Below, one piece after another: positions 6,284 through 10,417 of a stretch of 10,417 nucleotides of DNA. The first letter of the stretch is position 1, and each line of letters begins with the position of its first letter. Source of the stretch: Bdellovibrionales bacterium (GTDB taxonomy: Bacteria; Bdellovibrionota; Bacteriovoracia; Bacteriovoracales; Bacteriovoracaceae); the NCBI GenBank assembly GCA_005791855.1, contig SXUH01000242.1, forward strand, positions 1 to 10,417. The letters are read 5' to 3'. The notes below the pieces were generated by a model. The model did no database searches. It was not told where the DNA came from and worked only from the letters and a program-made list of their open reading frames with translations. The translations under genes were made by a program, and so were the position numbers.

Positions 6284-7111
6284 GTGAAGAAGTTGACCGT
6301 TATCGTCCTCTTAGTTCTTTCGGCGGAAGTCCTCGCCCAGGCCGTCATCGAACCTTCCTGGAAGACCACACTCCGGGGCCTGATCACGCGGATCGCGGGG
6401 GTCGAGTGGAGCAACAGGCTCCTCGGGGCCGTCGCCGTGCCAGAAGATTCCCCGATCGCCATGCCGGAGATCCCGAACAACTTTAAGAAATCGACCGACG
6501 TCGAAAGCTACAGCAAGAAGCAGAAGGACCCCACCGAGTTCGACCGGCTCCCGGCGGAGCGGAAGCGGCAGTTCGACTACAAGTTCATCGAAGAGCTGTT
6601 CCAGGTCACGCGCAAGGCAGAGGCGAAGGACGAGGACCTCTCGAACTGGCTCAACACCCTCGACCAGGGCGGGTCGCGCGAAGGGATCTACCAGGCGCTG
6701 GTGCTCGATGACGTCTACGCGGGCCTCGAGAGCATCCAGGAGAAACCGTCGCAGCGGCTCCTGAACTTCACGCTGAAGTTCAGCCAGAAGTTCCTCAACC
6801 AGACCTTCACGCCGGACGTCCTGAACCAGCTCAACCTCTACTCGCTCAAGCGCATCCTCACGGAGAAGAGCCTCGACCTCTTCGAGTACTACGAGACGAA
6901 GGATCCGGACGCCTTCTACCGGTGGTACGCGAACTTCTCGAGCGACCTCGCCGCCGAGTACGAGCCGATCCTGAAGTCCGAGATCCGCGGGGAACCCTCG
7001 AAGAAGTACCACTACGAGTGGGCCCGGAGCATGCCCGACCAGCACGTGAAGTCGGAGTTCATCATCAAAATCCACATGGTCATGAATAGCCTCCAGCTGC
7101 TCCAGGATTGA
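6284..7111 (+). CDS. secreted or periplasmic protein of unknown function
   Basis: I do not recognise this 275-residue protein with certainty. It has a clear Sec signal peptide: MKK, a hydrophobic core at 4-13, and a likely signal peptidase I site after VLA (A18) or AQA (A20). No lipobox cysteine is present, and the protein contains no cysteine at all. The mature part is helical, Lys/Glu rich and aromatic. Residues about 97-148, with W122 and GGSREGI at 129-135, resemble the spacing of DUF4214-type repeats (a Trp, then Gly-x-Ser-Arg before a helix), but the likeness is by eye and weak. The start is GTG 6284, fixed by a strong Shine-Dalgarno and an upstream stop. It has its own predicted promoter and is followed by a 90-bp gap with the neuB promoter, so it appears monocistronic. 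Confidence 0.75.
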   Translation: MKKLTVIVLLVLSAEVLAQAVIEPSWKTTLRGLITRIAGVEWSNRLLGAVAVPEDSPIAMPEIPNNFKKSTDVESYSKKQKDPTEFDRLPAERKRQFDYKFIEELFQVTRKAEAKDEDLSNWLNTLDQGGSREGIYQALVLDDVYAGLESIQEKPSQRLLNFTLKFSQKFLNQTFTPDVLNQLNLYSLKRILTEKSLDLFEYYETKDPDAFYRWYANFSSDLAAEYEPILKSEIRGEPSKKYHYEWARSMPDQHVKSEFIIKIHMVMNSLQLLQD

Positions 7112-7149
7112 GATAACGTACCGAGCTATCCGCTCAGGTGAGTTCCCTC

Positions 7150-7178
7150 CTGACTTTCCGCCCCTCTTAAAATATAGT
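7150..7178 (+). promoter_or_regulatory. predicted sigma70-like promoter of neuB
   Basis: CTGACT at 7150-7155 (4 of 6 to TTGACA) and TATAGT at 7173-7178 (5 of 6 to TATAAT) are separated by 17 bp. Transcription would start near 7185, 17 nt before the ATG, and the leader contains AGGGGA at 7191-7196, a good ribosome binding site with 5-nt spacing. This suggests neuB is transcribed separately from the upstream gene. Confidence 0.5.
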
Positions 7179-7201
7179 GGAAGCCTATCCAGGGGATCAC
7201 T

Positions 7202-8242
7202 ATGAAAAACTACATCGAAATCGCAGGCCGGAAGATCGGTAAGGACTTCCCGCCGCTGGTCATCGCCGAGATCGGCATCAACCACGAAGGGTCGCTGAAG
7301 ACCGCCAAGGAGATGGTGGACGCTGCCCACCGGGCCGGGGCCGAGATGGTGAAGCACCAGACCCACATCGTGGAGGACGAGATGAGCTCGAAGGCGAAGC
7401 TCGTGATCCCCGGGAACGCGAAGGAATCGATCTACGAGATCATGGAGAGGTGCGCGCTCAACGAAGAAGACGAGACCGAGCTCAAGCGATACGTCGAAAG
7501 CAAGGGGATGATCTTCATCTCCACACCGTTCTCCCGCAAGGCGGCCCTCCGGCTCCAGAAGATGGACGTGCCGGCGTTCAAGATCGGGAGCGGCGAGTGT
7601 AACAACTTCCCCCTCCTCGAGCTCATCGCCTCCTGGGGCAAGCCCATGATCATCAGCACGGGGATGAACTCTCTGGAGACGGTGAGGAAGGTGGTCGAGG
7701 TGATCCGGAAGCACAACGCGCCCCTGGCGCTGATGCACACGACGAACCTCTACCCGACGCCGTCCCGGCTGGTGCGCCTCGGGGCCATGCAGGAGATGAT
7801 GGATGCCTTCCCGGAGATTCCGATCGGGCTCAGCGACCACACCGTCTCGAACCACGCCTGCTTCGGGGCCATCGCCCTCGGAGCCTCCTTACTCGAGAGA
7901 CACTTCACCGACCGGATGGACAGGCCGGGGCCAGACATCGTCTGCTCCATGGATCCGGAAGCCTGCAGGGAGCTCATCAAGTACGGGAACGAGATCTTCC
8001 TCATGAGAGGCGGGAAGAAGGAAGCGGCCAAGGAGGAGAAGGTCACGATCGACTTCGCCTTCTCGACCGTCGTGAGCATCAAGCCCATCGCCAAGGGCGA
8101 GACCCTGACCATGGATAACATCTGGGTCAAGCGTCCCGGGACCGGCGAAATCCTCGCGGAGGACTTCAACAAGCTCATCGGGAAGAAGTCCAAGATCTGC
8201 ATGGGCAAGGACCACCACCTCTCCTGGAACGATTTCGAATAG
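7202..8242 (+). CDS. neuB: N-acetylneuraminate (sialic acid) synthase, NeuB family with SAF domain
   Basis: NeuB condenses N-acetylmannosamine with phosphoenolpyruvate to give N-acetylneuraminate in the cytosol, for later CMP activation and transfer to surface glycans. The 346-residue protein shows the family order: a TIM barrel with AEIGINH at 22-28, [12 protein letters not shown] at 51-62, STPFSR at 107-112, GSGECNN at 129-135, HTTNLYPTP at 179-187, SDHT at 211-214 and LERHFT at 231-236, then a C-terminal SAF (antifreeze-like) domain with KRPGTGE at 310-316. H213 and H234 match the metal-binding histidines of the meningococcal enzyme, E23 and E132 its active-site acids, and R311 the arginine donated by the SAF domain. 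The [11 protein letters not shown] region and its continuation closely resemble Campylobacter NeuB1, which favours sialic acid over legionaminic or pseudaminic acid synthase. No neuA, neuC or glycosyltransferase lies nearby. Confidence 0.9.
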   Translation: MKNYIEIAGRKIGKDFPPLVIAEIGINHEGSLKTAKEMVDAAHRAGAEMVKHQTHIVEDEMSSKAKLVIPGNAKESIYEIMERCALNEEDETELKRYVESKGMIFISTPFSRKAALRLQKMDVPAFKIGSGECNNFPLLELIASWGKPMIISTGMNSLETVRKVVEVIRKHNAPLALMHTTNLYPTPSRLVRLGAMQEMMDAFPEIPIGLSDHTVSNHACFGAIALGASLLERHFTDRMDRPGPDIVCSMDPEACRELIKYGNEIFLMRGGKKEAAKEEKVTIDFAFSTVVSIKPIAKGETLTMDNIWVKRPGTGEILAEDFNKLIGKKSKICMGKDHHLSWNDFE

Positions 8243-8245
8243 GGC

Positions 8246-9208
8246 TCAGTAGTAAAACGGATTCTCGACCTCGAAGAGCGCGTGGAGAAGTCTCTCGACT
8301 CCCAGGGCGATCCCCGCTGAGGGCGGGAGGCCGCGGTCCATGGCAGAGTAGAACGCGGCGGGCTCCGGAAGCTCGTAGCCGTAGAGGTGTTTCTTGAGGG
8401 CGTTCTGAGTCTTGAAGCGCCCCCGCTGCTCCACGGGATCGGTGAGTTCGTTGAAGCAGTTACAGAGCTCGATCCCACTGGCGTAGACCTCGAAGCGCTC
8501 GCAGACCCGCGGGTCACTCGCCTTGAGCGTCGACAGGGCGCTGAGCGGGGCCGGGAACTCGTAGATCAAGACGAGCGGGTACCTCGAGAGCTTCGGTTCG
8601 ATCTTATTTAGGTAGAGCAGGAAGAAGTAGTCGTCCCACTGGAGCTCGGCTTCGGGAACCGGGACGTCCGGGAAGTTTCGCAGCAGGGCCCGCAGCGAGC
8701 CGGTGTCGAGGTAGGCCAGGATGTCGATGCCCAGTTCCTCGAGGAAGAGCTCCTGCATGGTTTTTCTCACGAGCTTCGCGCCTCGCAGGGAGGTGCGGAC
8801 GGGGAGCTTCCGCCGTTCCCCCTGCGCGAGGGCGAACTCGATGAGGCCCTCGGTGTCTTCCATGATCTCCTCGTAGCGACTGTGCTTCCGGTACCACTCG
8901 AGCATGAGGAACTGGCTCCGGTGGATCGGCGAGGTTGGTTCATCGCGGAAGCAGTAGGAGAGGGAGAAGATCCGGTCGAGGCCCTCCTCGGGAGCGGCGA
9001 GGAGCTCCTTCATGCAGAACTCGGGAGAGGTGTGGAGGTAGAGCGGGAGCTCCCGGCGGTCGCGGACGGAGCGGAGGGCGAAGGGGTGGATGTGCACCTC
9101 CATCCCGGGGTTTTCGACGGCGGGCGTGGTGAGGACGTCTAAAAACCCTTGTTGCAGAAAATAATTTCGAATAATCTGGAGCAACTCAAACTGGTGGCGC
9201 AGGCGCAT
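8246..9208 (-). CDS. epmA: EF-P beta-lysine/lysine ligase, LysRS-like (EpmA/PoxA/GenX)
   Basis: EpmA is a lysyl-tRNA synthetase paralogue lacking the anticodon-binding domain; it attaches a lysine-type residue to a conserved lysine of elongation factor P, which helps ribosomes through polyproline. The 320-residue length fits EpmA and is far shorter than LysRS. Class II synthetase features are seen: LYLHTSPEF at 56-64, motif 2 around FRDE at 87-90 and MLEWYR at 102-107, FEVYASGIEL with NCFNELTD at 250-257, and motif 3 GIALGVERLL at 299-308. A301 matches the alanine typical of EpmA where LysRS has glycine. No efp or epmB is in the window. An in-frame stop two codons upstream fixes the start at 9208, with GGTGA (complement of 9215-9219) 6 nt before it. 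That start codon overlaps the start of the divergent NUDIX gene. The stop is 3 bp from the neuB stop. Confidence 0.9.
   Translation of the reverse strand: MRLRHQFELLQIIRNYFLQQGFLDVLTTPAVENPGMEVHIHPFALRSVRDRRELPLYLHTSPEFCMKELLAAPEEGLDRIFSLSYCFRDEPTSPIHRSQFLMLEWYRKHSRYEEIMEDTEGLIEFALAQGERRKLPVRTSLRGAKLVRKTMQELFLEELGIDILAYLDTGSLRALLRNFPDVPVPEAELQWDDYFFLLYLNKIEPKLSRYPLVLIYEFPAPLSALSTLKASDPRVCERFEVYASGIELCNCFNELTDPVEQRGRFKTQNALKKHLYGYELPEPAAFYSAMDRGLPPSAGIALGVERLLHALFEVENPFYY
9149..9175 (+). promoter_or_regulatory. weak candidate promoter of the NUDIX gene inside epmA
   Basis: The first 20 codons of epmA, read as plus strand, form an AT-rich island. It holds AATAAT at 9170-9175 (5 of 6 to TATAAT) and TTGTTG at 9149-9154 (3 of 6), but the 15-bp spacing is short. 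It is listed because any NUDIX promoter must lie inside epmA, given the overlapping start codons. Confidence 0.2.
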
Positions 9209-9806
9209 GGACTTTCACCGTATAAAAAAAGTGGTTACGACCGAGCATACCCTTCGCGACGATGAGTGGAAAGGTGCCGTGCTTTTTCTCTGCGACGAGC
9301 GGGACGTCTACTTCATCAAGCGCTCGGACAAAATGCCCACCCACGGCGGGCAGGTCGCCTTCGTGGGAGGCCACAAGACCGCGGCCGACCGGGACCCCTG
9401 GGACGCGGCCCGGAGGGAGTTCGAGGAGGAGACCTCCATCTCGAGGGAGGTCCTGGAATTCGTCGGCTACCTTCCGGTGGTCCTGACCGCGAGGCTCCAG
9501 CCCATCATCCCGGTGGTCGCGAAGCTCACCGTGAGTAAGGAAGAGTTCCTGGGAAGTGTCGTCAGTAACGGAGAGTGGGTTGACCTCATGGCCTACCCCT
9601 GGAGCGAGCTCGCCCAGGAGCAGAACTGGGAGTTCGCCTGGCGCAACGGTTACGGCCGCTCACCGGTCCTTTTCCATACCTTAAAAAATGGCAAGTTTGA
9701 GGCGCTAACCGCCGATCACCATGCGCACCTCCTATGGGGAGCTACAGCGTCGATGGTTTGGGATTTCTTGCACCTTTACTTCAAGCCCTCGGTCGGTTCA
9801 TACTAG
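9207..9806 (+). CDS. NUDIX hydrolase, probable CoA pyrophosphatase (NudL-like)
   Basis: NudL-type enzymes cleave CoA and its derivatives to acyl-phosphopantetheine and adenosine bisphosphate; members of this branch may also take other nucleotide diphosphate derivatives, so the substrate is inferred. The 199-residue protein has the NudL-like pattern of FIKR at 36-39, then HGGQVAFVGG at 46-55, leading into the NUDIX box with REFEEETSI at 70-78, where serine takes the usual glycine place near the end. R70, E71, E74 and E75 supply the expected metal-binding acids and arginine. A C-terminal LLWGATASMV segment (175-184) also fits NudL relatives. ATG 9207 overlaps the divergent epmA start; only a weak AGG or GGTGG precedes it. 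The last 40 or so codons are less GC-biased than the core. ftsY follows after 22 bp in the same direction. Confidence 0.85.
   Translation: MDFHRIKKVVTTEHTLRDDEWKGAVLFLCDERDVYFIKRSDKMPTHGGQVAFVGGHKTAADRDPWDAARREFEEETSISREVLEFVGYLPVVLTARLQPIIPVVAKLTVSKEEFLGSVVSNGEWVDLMAYPWSELAQEQNWEFAWRNGYGRSPVLFHTLKNGKFEALTADHHAHLLWGATASMVWDFLHLYFKPSVGSY
9244..9272 (-). promoter_or_regulatory. candidate promoter of epmA inside the NUDIX gene
   Basis: On the minus strand, TTTCCA (complement of 9267-9272, 4 of 6) and TATGCT (complement of 9244-9249, 4 of 6) are 17 bp apart, predicting a start near 9237 and an epmA leader of about 29 nt that contains the GGTGA ribosome binding site. It lies within NUDIX codons 13-22. 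Confidence 0.3.
9775..9804 (+). promoter_or_regulatory. candidate promoter of ftsY inside the NUDIX 3' end
   Basis: TTTACT at 9775-9780 (4 of 6 to TTGACA) and CATACT at 9799-9804 (4 of 6 to TATAAT) are 18 bp apart, placing a start near 9811, about 18 nt before ftsY. Cotranscription with the NUDIX gene is equally possible because the gap is only 22 bp. Confidence 0.25.
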
Positions 9807-9828
9807 CTGGCATCAAAGAGGGCCCAAA

Positions 9829-10417
9829 ATGGACAACATGGATCTGCAGAGTCTGGTTCTAGAAAACATCGAAGTCTACGTCAGTGGGTTCGTCGTCGTC
9901 GGTGGGGCGCTCCTCTATTTCTTCCGGCTCCTGAAGAATAAACCACGCAAGCCCGAGCTCAAGGATCGACGTGACGTCGAAGTCCCCGAGGAAGCCGTCC
10001 CTGAGGTTGTAGTAAGGCCGGAGCCGCCGAAGAAGTCCTGGGCCGAGCGGCTCACCCTTGGCCTTGAGAAATCACGATCCGAGGTGTGGGGGAAGATCGG
10101 CCAGCTCTTCTCGGGCGCGAGCCCGTCCCTCGATGAGATCGAGGAAGTCCTCTATACGGCGGATATTCCCACCGGGCTCGTGCAGGAGCTTCTGACCAAG
10201 CTCGAGAAAGACGGGAGGGGGAAGGACTCCGTCGAAATCCAGAAGATCGTCTTCGGTTTCATGAAAGAGAAGATGGAGCCGGTTCAGCACGACATCCACC
10301 AGGACGTCTTCACCTTCGATCAGAATAACAAGAAGACCCGTGTCTTCATGATCGTCGGCGTGAACGGTGCGGGGAAGACGACGACCATCGGGAAGCTTGC
10401 GACGAAGTTAAAGTCTC
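9829..10417 (+). CDS. ftsY: signal recognition particle receptor FtsY (5' part, runs off the window)
   Basis: FtsY is the SRP receptor GTPase that delivers ribosome-nascent chain complexes to the SecYEG translocon at the inner membrane. The 196 codons present run in frame to the window edge. Seen: an N-terminal membrane segment at about 16-35, a charged Pro/Glu/Lys linker at about 36-75 (the A-domain position), an N domain with SLDEIEEVLYTADIP, and the G1 P-loop GVNGAGKTTTIGKLA at 177-191, the SRP-GTPase form of the Walker A motif. Ffh lacks such a membrane segment and linker, so this is FtsY. The true membrane helix contrasts with E. coli FtsY, whose A domain binds lipid peripherally. AGAGGG at 9817-9822, 6 nt before ATG 9829, supports this start over the in-frame ATG at 9838. 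The remaining G-domain motifs lie beyond the window. Confidence 0.93.
   Translation, partial: MDNMDLQSLVLENIEVYVSGFVVVGGALLYFFRLLKNKPRKPELKDRRDVEVPEEAVPEVVVRPEPPKKSWAERLTLGLEKSRSEVWGKIGQLFSGASPSLDEIEEVLYTADIPTGLVQELLTKLEKDGRGKDSVEIQKIVFGFMKEKMEPVQHDIHQDVFTFDQNNKKTRVFMIVGVNGAGKTTTIGKLATKLKS

Noticed and set aside
7134-7153. Inverted repeat TCAGG...CCTGA after the secreted-protein gene, considered as a terminator
   Set aside because: The stem is only 5 bp with a 10-nt loop and no U-run follows; its right arm overlaps the better-supported neuB -35 box.
6311-7855. 514-codon open frame on the minus strand
   Set aside because: It lies opposite two well-supported plus-strand genes and the neuB promoter, and its product is a low-complexity Arg/Asp/Glu/Leu/Val-rich chain typical of the antisense of GC3-rich genes.

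Overview
The window is a compact, mostly housekeeping stretch of a Gram-negative bacterial chromosome. The Gram-negative call rests on a monofunctional peptidoglycan glycosyltransferase (MtgA), an EpmA-type EF-P modifier, RimO, and an FtsY with its own N-terminal membrane segment. Reading frames are GC-rich, with C or G in most third positions (ATC, CTC, CGG, GGG, AAG preferred), yet the proteins are rich in Lys, Glu, Ile, Phe and Asn, and the few intergenic spaces are clearly AT-rich. A deltaproteobacterium-like or Bdellovibrionota-like lineage that moved to higher GC would fit, but this is inference; no rRNA or other decisive marker is present. There are no mobile elements, CRISPR arrays, tRNAs or rRNAs.

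Layout, left to right. (1) nadC-nadB (+), overlapping by ATGA: the second and first steps, respectively, of bacterial NAD synthesis from aspartate via quinolinate. (2) mtgA (-), meeting nadB tail to tail with a 32-bp overlap. (3) An AT-rich 284-bp spacer with divergent promoters, followed by rimO (+), which is translationally coupled (TGATG) to a membrane-anchored TPR-like protein. (4) A small coiled-coil gene (-), whose stop codon shares a CTAG with the TPR stop codon. (5) A 122-bp divergent spacer, then a GTG-initiated secreted protein of unknown function (+). (6) A monocistronic sialic acid synthase, neuB (+), with a good promoter. (7) epmA (-), tail to tail with neuB (3-bp gap) and head to head with a NUDIX hydrolase (+); the two start codons overlap inside a single CATG. 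(8) ftsY (+), cut off by the window end just after its P-loop.

The genes do not form one pathway. Two touch the ribosome or translation (RimO, EpmA), one protein targeting (FtsY), two the envelope (MtgA and, indirectly, NeuB), two NAD synthesis, and one probably CoA/nucleotide housekeeping (NUDIX). I found no convincing new biological system. The most interesting points are the extremely tight gene packing (fused start codons, shared stops, no space for standard terminators), the solitary sialic acid synthase, and three uncharacterised proteins (TPR-like, coiled-coil, secreted).
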